From the NCBI RefSeq assembly GCF_900105615.1, contig NZ_LT630003.1, positions 3,286,001-3,350,000 of the forward strand: a DNA stretch of 64,000 nt, read 5' to 3'. This stretch comes from Lacrimispora sphenoides JCM 1415 (lineage in GTDB: Bacteria; Bacillota; Clostridia; Lachnospirales; Lachnospiraceae). A program made the translations under genes and the position numbers. This document shows, in pieces, positions 17,940 to 26,907 of the stretch. The notes beneath the pieces were generated by a model. The model was not told where the DNA came from. It saw only the letters and a program-made list of their open reading frames with translations, and searched no databases. Each line of letters starts with the position of its first letter. The stretch's first letter is position 1.

Positions 17940-18405
17940 GCCGTGCTAAGCATAAAAATATCCCGTCCCGGAATACAGTTACATATTCCGGGACGGGATT
18001 TATATGGCTATAAGTTCCCGCGGTACCACCCGCATTGAGACAGCTGCTTCTTCCTCCGGCCGCAGATATGACAGCCGGATAAGCAAATGTCCCCACTCAA
18101 ACATTTAACGCATGTGTACGGATACGCCTACTCATGTCACAGTCAATCACTTTTAAGAATTGACTGCCGCTTCGGCATATCGGCTCCGGAGTGTTCCCTT
18201 AGCCAAGTCCCACGTGACGGCGCTCTCAGTCGGTGACGCCCTCTTCCTGTTGAGGTCCATAGGCCAGAGTCTCCTTCTCTGCCTTTTTCGATATAACGGA
18301 AGTCCGGTTTGCCTTTGGCTCACCGAATGTATTTAAACTCCTGTTGGTTCATGATTCCCTGCACAGGCCTGTTTTATAACAGTTCATCACTTCACTACAA
18401 TGAAT
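17940..18405 (-). promoter_or_regulatory. T-box riboswitch leader of the aspS2-gatCAB operon
   Basis: A leader of about 465 bases on the minus strand ends in a T-box: TGGTACCGCGG (18028-18018) inside GGGTGGTACCGCGGGAAC, then a strong terminator. Upstream the stem III region GTAGGCGTATCCGTACACATGCG is followed by GTTTGAGTG, the same arrangement as in the tyrS leader at 39.7-40.0 kb. Uncharged tRNA pairs its NCCA end with UGGN and blocks the terminator, so expression rises when the cognate tRNA is uncharged. I could not fix the specifier codon with certainty; Asn (AAC) or Asp (GAC) is expected from the genes. UGGU can pair with the G73 discriminator of those tRNAs only by G-U wobble. Confidence 0.88.
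17960..17999 (-). terminator. T-box regulated terminator
   Basis: Sixteen-base perfect stem ATCCCGTCCCGGAATA / TATTCCGGGACGGGAT followed on the minus strand by a TTTTTA run, at the end of the aspS2 leader. It overlaps the alternative antiterminator. Confidence 0.92.
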
Positions 18406-18412
18406 TTCACTT

Positions 18413-18441
18413 ATAATATCATAATCCATTTTAACCTGCAA
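18413..18441 (-). promoter_or_regulatory. Promoter of the aspS2 operon
   Basis: Minus-strand TTGCAG (18441-18436), 17 bases, TATTAT (18418-18413), upstream of the T-box leader. Confidence 0.6.
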
Positions 18442-18502
18442 TATTTATTTTTCACAAATTATCCCCAGCATTGGGAAAAAGAACCTAATAAATCATACAA
18501 TA

Positions 18503-18531
18503 TTGACTTTTCCTGTCGTAACAGTTACAAT
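18503..18531 (+). promoter_or_regulatory. Promoter of the MATE gene
   Basis: TTGACT (18503-18508), 17 bases, TACAAT (18526-18531), about 40 bases before the MATE start. Its position rules out translation starts upstream of 18572. Confidence 0.7.
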
Positions 18532-18571
18532 TATGAACACGCTTACTAAAGAATCAGGAGGGCCTTTTTTT

Positions 18572-19942
18572 ATGTCTGGAACAATGGATGCTATAAGACC
18601 TGAAGAAAATAAAATGGGAACCATGCCGGTGAACAAGCTTTTACTGACCATGTCTCTTCCCATGGTTATTTCCATGCTGATACAGGCACTTTATAACGTA
18701 GTCGACAGTATTTTCGTGGCACAGATCAGCGAAACAGCTCTTACTGCTGTCTCCCTGGCATTTCCCATTCAAAATTTAATCATCGCCATCGCCGTAGGAA
18801 CCGGTGTGGGAGTCAATGCTCTCCTTTCCCGCTCCTTAGGGGAAAAGAATCCGGAAAAGGCAAATCTGGCCGCAGTTAATGGAATTTTTGTTTTTATTCT
18901 CAGCTATCTTGTCTCCGCCCTGTTTGGAATTTTCTTTTCCCGGTTTTATTTTACGGTGCAGACAGGCAATGAAGAGATCATCAACCAGGGAACCATCTAT
19001 CTTTCTATCTGCACCATCTTTTCCTTTGGCGTTTATCTGCAAATTGCTTTTGAACGGATCATGCAGTCCACCGGACGCACCATCTATAATATGATCACCC
19101 AGGGACTGGGAGCCATCATCAATATCATTCTGGACCCAATCCTCATATTCGGGCTCTTTGGATTTCCACGCCTTGGCATTGCCGGAGCCGCTATTGCAAC
19201 TATTATCGGCCAGATCATTGCCATGATGCTCCTGCTGTATTTTAATTTAACCAGGAATCCTGATGTAAATTTAAACATGCGGAGTTTTCGCCCGCATAAA
19301 GAAACGATCATTGATATTTATAAGGTAGGACTTCCCTCCATTATCATGCAGTCCATCGGTTCTGTCATGACCTTTGGTGTCAATAAGATCCTCCTTTTGT
19401 TCTCCGAAACCGCAGTCTCCGTATTCGGCATTTTCTTTAAGCTGCAAAGTTTCATCTTTATGCCCGTGTTCGGACTTAATAACGGTATGGTGCCCATTGT
19501 TGCTTATAACTGGGGTGCAAAAAACAGGGACCGTATCATGAAAACCATACGCTCCAGCGTCATAGGATCTGTCTCCATTATGTTCCTGGGAGTTATCATC
19601 TTCCAGGTGTTCCCGAAGCAGCTTTTACTCCTGTTTGATGCCTCCGAGCACATGATTTCCATTGGGGTACCCGCTCTTCGCACCATCAGCTTAGGGTTCC
19701 TCTTTGCCGGCTACAGCATCATTATCGGTTCTGTTTTCCAGGCTCTTGGAAACGGCATCTACAGCCTGATCGTATCCATCGCAAGGCAGCTTGTTTGTAT
19801 TTTGCCAATTGCATATATATTCGCGAAAGTCTTTGGTCTTCATGCAATTTGGTTTGCCTTCCCTCTGGCTGAAATCATGTCTCTTGTTTTAACCACCATA
19901 CTGTTTAAACGAATTTATGAAAACTGCATCAAGAAACTATAG
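18572..19942 (+). CDS. MATE-family multidrug/sodium antiporter
   Basis: A 456-residue integral membrane protein of the MATE exporter family with about 12 membrane helices in two similar halves. Typical stretches are LPMVISMLIQALYNVVDSIFVAQI, the first-half family signature, and GAAIATIIGQIIAMMLLLY. It would expel cationic drugs or metabolites in exchange for Na+ or H+. The start MSGTMDAIRPEEN follows AGGAGG; the frame is open further upstream, but a promoter occupies that stretch. Divergent from the aspS2 operon. Substrate unknown. Confidence 0.9.
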   Translation: MSGTMDAIRPEENKMGTMPVNKLLLTMSLPMVISMLIQALYNVVDSIFVAQISETALTAVSLAFPIQNLIIAIAVGTGVGVNALLSRSLGEKNPEKANLAAVNGIFVFILSYLVSALFGIFFSRFYFTVQTGNEEIINQGTIYLSICTIFSFGVYLQIAFERIMQSTGRTIYNMITQGLGAIINIILDPILIFGLFGFPRLGIAGAAIATIIGQIIAMMLLLYFNLTRNPDVNLNMRSFRPHKETIIDIYKVGLPSIIMQSIGSVMTFGVNKILLLFSETAVSVFGIFFKLQSFIFMPVFGLNNGMVPIVAYNWGAKNRDRIMKTIRSSVIGSVSIMFLGVIIFQVFPKQLLLLFDASEHMISIGVPALRTISLGFLFAGYSIIIGSVFQALGNGIYSLIVSIARQLVCILPIAYIFAKVFGLHAIWFAFPLAEIMSLVLTTILFKRIYENCIKKL

Positions 19943-19963
19943 GTTTTCCGCGCAACTGAATAT

Positions 19964-19980
19964 GCAAGCAATCTGCTTGC
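19964..19980 (+). other. Short hairpin between MATE and NYN genes
   Basis: Perfect seven-base stem GCAAGCA / TGCTTGC with a three-base loop, ending 10 bases before the NYN gene ribosome site. No T-run to make it a terminator; it could modulate translation or mRNA processing. Confidence 0.35.
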
Positions 19981-19998
19981 TTCACTAGGAGGCAAACA

Positions 19999-20520
19999 AT
20001 GAGTTCCGAATATCTTTTAATAGACGGCTACAACATCATATTTGCCTGGCCTGAGCTAAAGGAACTGGCGGAGACCAATATGGACTCCGCCAGAACGAAA
20101 CTTCAGGATATTCTATGCAATTACCAGGGTTATAAAAAATGCAACGTCATTCTGGTTTTTGACGGCTACAAGGTCAAGGGAAACCCAGGCACAATCATAA
20201 AATACCACAACATTCATGTGATTTTTACCAAGGAAGCGGAAACCGCAGACCAGTACATCGAAAAGGTCTCCCAACAGATCGGCAGGCAGTATCAGGTGCG
20301 GGTAGCCACCTCGGACAAGTTAGAACAGATCATCATCCTGGGAACAGGCAGCACACGCCTCTCTGCCAGGGATTTAAAAAAAGAAATCGAAGAAACGAAT
20401 ACTGAGATTAAAAAGGAACATCTGGAGAGGATTCCCTCAAAGAAAAACCGCCTCTTCGATAATGTAGACCCGGAGCTGTTTGAATATCTGGAGAAAATAC
20501 GGTTGAATAAAAAGGATTAA
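19999..20520 (+). CDS. NYN/PIN-domain ribonuclease, YacP/Rae1 family
   Basis: A 173-residue cytoplasmic protein of the YacP family, whose Bacillus member Rae1 cleaves mRNA in the ribosomal A site. The NYN (PIN-like) fold has its acidic metal residues in LLIDGYNIIFAWPE near the start, VFDGYKVKG in the middle and VATSDKLEQ with nearby Asp in the last part, followed by a lysine/glutamate-rich C-terminal helix. GGAGG precedes the ATG. The catalytic role in this organism is inferred from the family. Confidence 0.85.
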   Translation: MSSEYLLIDGYNIIFAWPELKELAETNMDSARTKLQDILCNYQGYKKCNVILVFDGYKVKGNPGTIIKYHNIHVIFTKEAETADQYIEKVSQQIGRQYQVRVATSDKLEQIIILGTGSTRLSARDLKKEIEETNTEIKKEHLERIPSKKNRLFDNVDPELFEYLEKIRLNKKD

Positions 20521-20533
20521 TTCTATCCTTTTT
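20509..20533 (+). terminator. Terminator overlapping the NYN stop codon
   Basis: Stem AAAAAGGAT / ATCCTTTTT spanning the stop codon, continuing into a seven-T run. Confidence 0.7.
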
Positions 20534-20579
20534 TTCCGGGGCATATATTTATTAAGCCTATACTTAGGAGGAATATCAC

Positions 20580-21143
20580 ATGTCATTACTAGAATTGTTC
20601 ATCATCGCGGTAGCCTTATCCATGGATGCCTTTGCCGTCTCCATCTGCAAAGGATTATGCATGCCAAAGATGAACTGGAACAATGCAGTCATCGCAGGCC
20701 TGTATTTCGGTGGATTCCAATCCGGGATGCCGCTTTTGGGCTACCTTCTGGGATCGCAGTTTAAGGAGGCCATCACTTCCATTGACCACTGGATCGCTTT
20801 TATTTTGCTTGGAGCCATTGGCATCAGCATGATAAAGGAATCCTATAGCAATGAAATGGAAGAATGTGAGGTTTCCCCCATGTCTCCCCAAAACATGATC
20901 CCGCTGGCGATAGCAACCAGCATTGATGCCCTGGCAGTGGGGGTTACCTTTGCTTTCCTGCAGGTACAGATCGTTCCGGCTGTTTCCTTTATCGGAGCCA
21001 CCACCTTTACCCTGTCTGTCCTGGGAATTAAAGTAGGAAATGTTTTTGGTACACGCTATAAATCAAAAGCAGAATTTGCCGGCGGACTGATCCTGATCCT
21101 TATGGGATTCAAAATTCTGGTGCAGCATCTGACGGAGGTTTAA
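20580..21143 (+). CDS. mntP: Manganese efflux pump MntP
   Basis: A 187-residue membrane protein with six hydrophobic segments that exports Mn2+ and protects against Mn overload. The MntP pattern of two repeated halves is clear: [15 protein letters not shown] in the first and [16 protein letters not shown] in the second, each with the conserved membrane Asp and Ala needed for transport. GGAGG precedes the start. Its stop codon overlaps by three bases with the stop of treC on the other strand, so no separate terminator exists between them. Confidence 0.93.
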   Translation: MSLLELFIIAVALSMDAFAVSICKGLCMPKMNWNNAVIAGLYFGGFQSGMPLLGYLLGSQFKEAITSIDHWIAFILLGAIGISMIKESYSNEMEECEVSPMSPQNMIPLAIATSIDALAVGVTFAFLQVQIVPAVSFIGATTFTLSVLGIKVGNVFGTRYKSKAEFAGGLILILMGFKILVQHLTEV

Positions 21144-22798
21144 GCCTTTCCACAGGAATGCAGCATGACTGCGCCGAAGGGGTCCAGTACTAACTTTTTC
21201 CCATTGACCTTTGGAGTGCAGTCATTGGATAACAGGATCTCCCAGTTGTCCAAGGCTTCCCTTCCTTCTATTTCCTGGTGCTTTCCGGTAAAATTTGCAA
21301 AGACCAGCAGTTTTTCTTTCTGCCAGCTTCTCTGATAGGCAAAAATTCCTTCCTGCTTAAGTGGAACAGGCTCATAGCTTCCTTCACTGATCACGTTGCA
21401 GCGTTTCCTCAGTTCAATCAGCTTCTGATAGTAACAAAAGACGGAATCAGGATCAGCAAGACTTTCCCTCACATTGATCTCCTCACAATTTTCATTGACA
21501 CCGATCCATGGGGTGCCTGTAGTAAATCCGGCCTGCTCTCCTGCTTCCCACTGCATGGGGGTCCTGCTGTTATCTCTGGACCGCTCTCTTAATACCCGGT
21601 AAATTTCTTCTTCTTTTCTTCCCTGTTCCTTTAAAATTTCAAAGTAATGAAGGCTTTCCACATCACGGTACTGGGAAATATGGGTGAAATTCGCATTGGT
21701 CATGCCGATTTCTTCTCCCTGGTAAATGTAGGGCGTGCCCCGCATCCCGTGTATGACAGTGGCAAGCATCTTTGCGGTGCGCTTTCTGTATATTCCATCA
21801 TCGCCAAACCTGGACACAGCCCTTGGCTGGTCATGATTGCACCAGAACACCGCATTCCAACCGTTCTCTTCGGCCATGGAAGTCTGCCATGTGTGGAAAA
21901 TCTTTTTCAGTTTTTTAAAATCAAAGGGCATCAAAGACCATTTATCTCCGTCCTTATAATCCACCTTTAAATGATGAAAATTAAAACACATCTTAAACTG
22001 CTTTTCATCGGGATTGGTATATCGGATGCAGTGATCAATGGTGGTTGAGGACATCTCTCCCACCGTAATGATATCATCGGCATCTAACCCAGTATCCACC
22101 ACAATTTCCCTCAGATACTCATGAATCCGGGGGCCGTCCGTGTAAAACCGGCGGCCGTCTCCCTCCTCATCATCCTCCCAGGCGGAAGGCTTTGAAACCA
22201 GATTAATCACATCAAACCGGAATCCCTTGATCCCTTTTTCCTTCCAGAACCGGATTACCTTTTTTATCTCTTCCCGTACCATGGGATTTTCCCAGTTTAG
22301 ATCTGCCTGGGTCTTGTCATATAAATGAAGGTAATATTTCCCCACTTCCTCCGAATATTCCCATGCACTGCCGCCAAACTTTGACTGCCAGTTAGTCGGC
22401 GGATTACCCGGAGTCCCTTCCTTAAAGAAATAGTAGTCCTGAAATTTCTTATCGCCGTTAAGAGCCTTTTGAAACCATTCATGACTTGTGGAGGTATGGT
22501 TAAAAACCATATCAAACATCAGCCCCATACCCAGCTCTCCGGCCTTTGTGGTCAGCCGATCCAAATCCTCCATGGTTCCAAACAGAGGATCGATCTGGCA
22601 GTAATCCTGGATATCATACCCATTGTCATTCTGAGGAGACAGGAAAAACGGGGTCAGCCAGAGGTAATCCACTCCCAGCGTTTTTAAGTAATCCAGTTTT
22701 TCCATCACTCCCTTTAAATCTCCGATCCCGTCACCATTGCTATCCCGGAAGGACTTGGGATAGATCTGATAAACACATGATTTCTTAAAGCTCTCCAT
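21140..22798 (-). CDS. treC: Trehalose-6-phosphate hydrolase
   Basis: GH13 enzyme of 552 residues that cleaves trehalose-6-phosphate into glucose and glucose-6-phosphate in the cytosol. GH13 regions are visible: DMVFNHTS (region I), [10 protein letters not shown] with the catalytic Asp (region II), VGEMSS with the acid Glu (region III) and FWCNHDQPR (region IV). Sequence alone would also allow oligo-1,6-glucosidase; the trehalose assignment rests on the adjacent Tre-type IIBC and TreR-like GntR regulator. Its ATG follows the treP TAA with no gap. Confidence 0.92.
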   Translation of the reverse strand: MESFKKSCVYQIYPKSFRDSNGDGIGDLKGVMEKLDYLKTLGVDYLWLTPFFLSPQNDNGYDIQDYCQIDPLFGTMEDLDRLTTKAGELGMGLMFDMVFNHTSTSHEWFQKALNGDKKFQDYYFFKEGTPGNPPTNWQSKFGGSAWEYSEEVGKYYLHLYDKTQADLNWENPMVREEIKKVIRFWKEKGIKGFRFDVINLVSKPSAWEDDEEGDGRRFYTDGPRIHEYLREIVVDTGLDADDIITVGEMSSTTIDHCIRYTNPDEKQFKMCFNFHHLKVDYKDGDKWSLMPFDFKKLKKIFHTWQTSMAEENGWNAVFWCNHDQPRAVSRFGDDGIYRKRTAKMLATVIHGMRGTPYIYQGEEIGMTNANFTHISQYRDVESLHYFEILKEQGRKEEEIYRVLRERSRDNSRTPMQWEAGEQAGFTTGTPWIGVNENCEEINVRESLADPDSVFCYYQKLIELRKRCNVISEGSYEPVPLKQEGIFAYQRSWQKEKLLVFANFTGKHQEIEGREALDNWEILLSNDCTPKVNGKKLVLDPFGAVMLHSCGKA

Positions 22799-24208
22799 TT
22801 ATACAATTCCTTTCTTTTTTCCAACCATAACCGTCAGTGCAAAGGGCACTGCAATGGCAATGAGCATGCACAAGCCAAAGATTCCCATATACTGAGGCTG
22901 GATAGACAGGATACCTGGAATACCCCCCACGCCGATGGAATTTGCCATAACATTCATTCCCACAGAAACCGTAGCGGCTATGGCGGAACCGATCATGGCA
23001 GAAAGAAACGGAAAGCCCCTCTTTAAGTTCACACCAAACATTGCCGGCTCCGTAACTCCCAGATAGCAGGAAATACAGGCAGGAATGGAGATCTGCTTTG
23101 CTTCCTCATCCTTTTTCTGGAGGTACATCATGCCAAGAACAGCTGAGCCCTGGGCAATATTGGATAATGCAATCATAGGCCACAGCATCGTTCCTCCAAA
23201 CTCTGCCATGAGCTGTAAGTCAATGGCATTGGTCATATGATGAAGGCCGGTAATAACAAGTGGAGCATATATAAAGCCAAATAAGGTTGCAAACAGCCAG
23301 CGGAAGCTGGAAGTGAGCCCTGCATAAACGACTTTTGATATCCAGGATCCAATCGCCCAGCCAATCGGACCTACCACTGCGTGAGCAGCAATTACCGCCA
23401 GAAGCAGGGAACAGAATGGAACCACGATCATAGAGATTGTCTGAGGCGTAATTTTCTTAAAGAACCTCTCCAGATAGACTAATACAAAGCCAGCTAAAAT
23501 GGCCGGAATGACCTGAGCCTGGTAGCCGATCATCTCCATTTTTACAAAACCAAAGTCCCAGACCGGTACCTCAGCGCCTGATGCCATGGCATAGGCATTT
23601 AAAAGCTGGGGAGATACAAGGGTAAGCCCCAGAACAATTCCAAGGATCTGGGTGGTTCCCATTTTTCTTGTAACAGACCAGGTGATGCCAACCGGCAGGA
23701 AATGGAAGATCGCCTCTCCGAGGAGCCAAAGAAAGCTATGAACACCTGCCCAGAACTGTGACACCTGAATGAGAGTCTGGGTTCCCCCATTCATGAGGTT
23801 GATCTCTCCTATTATGTTACGGAATCCAAGAATCAGACCGCCTACGATGATCGCCGGAATCAATGGTGCAAAAATCTCCGCGATATCTGCCACCGCACGC
23901 TGCAAAAGGTTTAAATTCCCTTTAGCCTCTTTCTTTACTTCGTCCTTGGATACTCCTTCCACACCGGATACGGATACAAAGTCATTGTAAAAGGACTGTA
24001 CATCATTTCCAATGATTACCTGAAACTGTCCGGCCTGTGTAAAGGTACCTTTGACACTTGAAAGCGCTTCAATCTGCTTGGTATCCGCTTTTGCCGGATC
24101 AACCAGGGCAAAACGCATTCTCGTCATACAGTGGGTCACCGCCCCTATATTTTCCTTTCCCCCCACATACTCTAATAGTTTCCTGGCATCGCTCTCATAC
24201 TTACCCAT
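22799..24208 (-). CDS. treP: PTS trehalose-specific EIIBC
   Basis: Membrane permease of 469 residues that imports trehalose and phosphorylates it to trehalose-6-phosphate. The N-terminal IIB domain has its phospho-cysteine in GAVTHCMTRMRFAL; the IIC domain spans about ten membrane segments starting near FAPLIPAIIVGGLILGFRN. There is no IIA domain, so a separate glucose-type IIA must supply phosphate. The start MGKYESDARKLLEY at 24208 is preferred because GAAGGGAG lies seven bases before it, over the ATGs at 24229 and 24214. Coupled to treC. Confidence 0.93.
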   Translation of the reverse strand: MGKYESDARKLLEYVGGKENIGAVTHCMTRMRFALVDPAKADTKQIEALSSVKGTFTQAGQFQVIIGNDVQSFYNDFVSVSGVEGVSKDEVKKEAKGNLNLLQRAVADIAEIFAPLIPAIIVGGLILGFRNIIGEINLMNGGTQTLIQVSQFWAGVHSFLWLLGEAIFHFLPVGITWSVTRKMGTTQILGIVLGLTLVSPQLLNAYAMASGAEVPVWDFGFVKMEMIGYQAQVIPAILAGFVLVYLERFFKKITPQTISMIVVPFCSLLLAVIAAHAVVGPIGWAIGSWISKVVYAGLTSSFRWLFATLFGFIYAPLVITGLHHMTNAIDLQLMAEFGGTMLWPMIALSNIAQGSAVLGMMYLQKKDEEAKQISIPACISCYLGVTEPAMFGVNLKRGFPFLSAMIGSAIAATVSVGMNVMANSIGVGGIPGILSIQPQYMGIFGLCMLIAIAVPFALTVMVGKKKGIV

Positions 24209-24271
24209 ATTCATACTCCCTTCATACATGTTTTTGGCGCTCCCAAACTTATACGTTTATTTTGTGATTAC

Positions 24272-24300
24272 ACTATAACATATACGTATATCTTTGTCAA
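24272..24300 (-). promoter_or_regulatory. treP promoter with TreR operator in the spacer
   Basis: Minus-strand TTGACA (24300-24295), 17 bases, TATAGT (24277-24272). The spacer contains the palindrome ATATACGTATAT (24280-24291). The same core sits in the treR promoter, so it is very likely the TreR-binding site, placed to block RNA polymerase. Confidence 0.82.
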
Positions 24301-24435
24301 TATACAGAAAAGATAAATTAACTTGTCCGTCTGCAGACAGGCGACGCCCCATGCGGTATTTGTACGGACCTGATAAGATAGAGTTAAACCGTTATGTCTG
24401 GAGTATGTGAGAAGCGCGTTCTTCTCTTCTTTTTA

Positions 24436-25149
24436 TTACAACTTCCGACGGGCAAAATCCACGAACTTAAACTTGTCCGGCCTGTGGCGCGATTCCGTGT
24501 ACTGGAACAAAGTAGAGTCTTCCAGATACGTATAACTCTTCACCACCACCACCATATCATAACGTCCCATATCAAGGAGCCGGTAATCCTCATCCGTTGC
24601 CGTATGGACTGTGATCTCCTTCATGGCAAAGCCGATTTTAAGCCCCTGTTCATTCTCCAGATATTCATAAACAGAATCCTGAGCAGCGCGCAAAGGCAGA
24701 TTCTCCACGACTTTCCTTGAAAAATAATCCTTATCAATAATGATCTTTTCCCCATCGATTTCCCGGACCCGTTCCAATACAAAGGCCTCATCCTCCGGGC
24801 CGATCTGAAGGGCTTCCATCAGCTTTTTATCATTTTTTACAATTTCTAAATTCTCCACAAAGGTTCTGGGCCTGGAATCTGAATAACGGTAGATTTCCTT
24901 AAAGCTTGCTATCTCCGATACCGGGAAATTAAACTTGCTCTTATCCAACACCTCAGCGGCCTTTCCCCTGGCTTTGCGGATGCAGCCATCTTCCTCCAAA
25001 AGCCCCAGGGCTTTGCGGACAGTATCACGGGATGCACCGTATATCTCCATCAGCTCTCCTTCCGCCGGAAGCTTGTCTCCCGGACGGTATTCCCGCTTTT
25101 CTATTTTTTCTAGCAGCTCCTTATAAAGACGCCTGTATTTACTTTCCAT
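24436..25149 (-). CDS. treR: GntR-family trehalose operon repressor
   Basis: A 237-residue regulator of the GntR/HutC subfamily. The N-terminal winged helix is clear (YRPGDKLPAEGELMEIYGASRDTVRKAL in the first 50 residues), followed by a UTRA effector domain (from about 85) ending RHRPDKFKFVDFARRKL, close to Bacillus TreR. It should release DNA when trehalose-6-phosphate binds. It lies upstream of treP in the same orientation but separated by 227 bases with a second promoter; both promoters carry the same operator, which points to autoregulation. Confidence 0.9.
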   Translation of the reverse strand: MESKYRRLYKELLEKIEKREYRPGDKLPAEGELMEIYGASRDTVRKALGLLEEDGCIRKARGKAAEVLDKSKFNFPVSEIASFKEIYRYSDSRPRTFVENLEIVKNDKKLMEALQIGPEDEAFVLERVREIDGEKIIIDKDYFSRKVVENLPLRAAQDSVYEYLENEQGLKIGFAMKEITVHTATDEDYRLLDMGRYDMVVVVKSYTYLEDSTLFQYTESRHRPDKFKFVDFARRKL

Positions 25150-25203
25150 AGGCCAATATCCTCACTTTACCTGTCTTTTCCATTGATTTACATATCAGTT
25201 TTT

Positions 25204-25232
25204 ATTTTAACATATACGTATACCTTAGTCAA
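25204..25232 (-). promoter_or_regulatory. treR promoter with TreR operator in the spacer
   Basis: Minus-strand TTGACT (25232-25227), 17 bases, TAAAAT (25209-25204). The spacer holds TATACGTATA (25213-25222) in the same position as in the treP promoter. Confidence 0.8.
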
Positions 25233-25404
25233 ATAATTCGGATTCATACAAAAAATGAGCATACATCCATTTATTTTTTTCACATACACCTTTTCCTATA
25301 ATAAGTAGAATTAATTATGTAATGGCCCTCTTTCTTTTCTTTCCATATATGGATTGATATGGTAAACTGATTTGAGAGCAACGACAACACAGGAGGACTC
25401 AAGT

Positions 25405-26736
25405 ATGCAAATACAATATACAAAAAATTTAAATAACAAAGGCGTCTTAGGCATAATCCGGCGCTTCTGTAATTATATTGATCCACGGCTGACGGAACAC
25501 GGTTCCCACGTGGCGTACATCATTTCCCGTATGCTGCAGGATACCGGGCAGTATTCCAAGCAGGAGCTTCGGGATATCTGCTTTCTGGCCCAGCTTCATG
25601 ATATCGGAGCATACAAGACAGAGGAAATCTCCAGGATGCTTCAATTTGAAACCGACGATATTTGGGATCATTCCTTCTACGGATATCTTTTCATACGATA
25701 TTTTTCTCCCCTTAAGGAATTAGCTCCTGCAGTACTCTTACACCACATCACCTGGAATTTTCTGGAGCAGGGAGATGAACCAAGCACGAAATTAAAAGAT
25801 CTATCACAAATCCTTCACGTTGCAGATCGCATTGATGTCTCCATGTCACTGGAAAAGCGTTCCTGGGAGGAAACCCTCCAACTGATCATCCAGGGAGCGA
25901 ATAACGTATTTGCCCCTCACATTGTAGATCTTGCTGCCAGGCTTAACTTTAAAGATTCCATTGAAAATGAATGGAGAAAAGATTCAGAATACTTCGATTT
26001 TTTAACCAGCATTCCACTTTCCGAAGAAGAGACTACGGAATATTTGAAAATGCTGGTCTTTATCATTGATTTCAGAAGCCATTACACCGTAACCCATACC
26101 ATAACCACCACCAGCATCAGCTATGAGCTTGGTAAACTCCTGTCCTTAAATGAGAATCAATTAAACCTGGTACTTTGCGGCTCGCTGCTGCACGATCTGG
26201 GTAAAATCGCCATTCCTGTAGAAATTCTTGAGTATCCGGGAAAATTAAGCCAAAAGGCCATGGGAATCATGCGGACCCATGTAAACTTCACGGAGAAAAT
26301 ATTCGGAGGCAGCATTGATAAAACCATTGAGCGCATCGCACTGCGTCATCATGAAAAGCTAAATGGATCCGGATATCCGAAAAAGCTGAAAGCTGAGGAT
26401 TTAACTACGGAAGAACGCCTCGTGGCCATTGCCGATATCATCAGCGCCTTAACTGGTGCCAGGAGCTATAAGGCTTCCTTTCCAACAGATGACATCCTGT
26501 CCATCCTCACCCGGATGAAGAATGACGGCCTCCTGGATGAATCCATCGTTGATCTGGCAACGGAACATCTTTATGATATCCTTGATACCACCTCCATCCG
26601 GTGCCAGCCCATATTAAGCATTTATGAAAAGCTGAGAAAAGAATATGAAACTCTGCCTCAATTTGAATCCTACGATGAAAAGCTTCACTTTGCGCTTACC
26701 TTAAGAGATCCGGAGCTTATGCCGTCCTGGCCATGA
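25405..26736 (+). CDS. Tandem HD / HD-GYP domain phosphodiesterase-like protein
   Basis: A 443-residue soluble protein with two HD-type metal phosphohydrolase domains. The first has LAQLHDIGAYK (about residue 64) and LLHHITWNF; the second has LLHDLGKIAIP (about 262) and the HD-GYP signature HHEKLNGSGYP followed by RLVAIADIISALTG. HD-GYP proteins are known to hydrolyse cyclic di-GMP or related cyclic dinucleotides, so a signalling role is likely. No sensor domain or membrane segment is present. The ATG at 25405 is set by AGGAGG; an earlier in-frame TTG at 25372 is discarded. Divergent from treR. Confidence 0.85.
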   Translation: MQIQYTKNLNNKGVLGIIRRFCNYIDPRLTEHGSHVAYIISRMLQDTGQYSKQELRDICFLAQLHDIGAYKTEEISRMLQFETDDIWDHSFYGYLFIRYFSPLKELAPAVLLHHITWNFLEQGDEPSTKLKDLSQILHVADRIDVSMSLEKRSWEETLQLIIQGANNVFAPHIVDLAARLNFKDSIENEWRKDSEYFDFLTSIPLSEEETTEYLKMLVFIIDFRSHYTVTHTITTTSISYELGKLLSLNENQLNLVLCGSLLHDLGKIAIPVEILEYPGKLSQKAMGIMRTHVNFTEKIFGGSIDKTIERIALRHHEKLNGSGYPKKLKAEDLTTEERLVAIADIISALTGARSYKASFPTDDILSILTRMKNDGLLDESIVDLATEHLYDILDTTSIRCQPILSIYEKLRKEYETLPQFESYDEKLHFALTLRDPELMPSWP

Positions 26737-26745
26737 AGCATAAAA

Positions 26746-26769
26746 AATCCGGCTGGTTCCAGCCGGATT
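26746..26769. terminator. Bidirectional terminator after the HD-GYP gene
   Basis: Nine-base stem AATCCGGCT / AGCCGGATT with a six-base loop. On the minus strand it exits into TTTTTT and so also ends the GH105 operon; the plus side is weaker. A second inverted repeat TAGCTTCAAG / CTTGAAGCTA lies at 26805-26838. Confidence 0.8.
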
Positions 26770-26907
26770 AAAATCATAGACAAATCCAGGGGGAGGATAA
26801 CAAATAGCTTCAAGCATAATATTTCAAGCTTGAAGCTAACTTCTGCTGCAATCTTTATCCTTCCACCGGGCCGGTTTCTATTTGATACATAGTCTTTTTC
26901 TTCTCTT

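Noticed and set aside
21140..22798. Oligo-1,6-glucosidase instead of trehalose-6-phosphate hydrolase
   Set aside because: The sequence family overlaps, but the coupled trehalose-type IIBC and TreR-like regulator decide for TreC.
24310..24435. Possible terminator after treR (GAGAAG / CTTCTC)
   Set aside because: Short stem and no T-run; not convincing enough to list.
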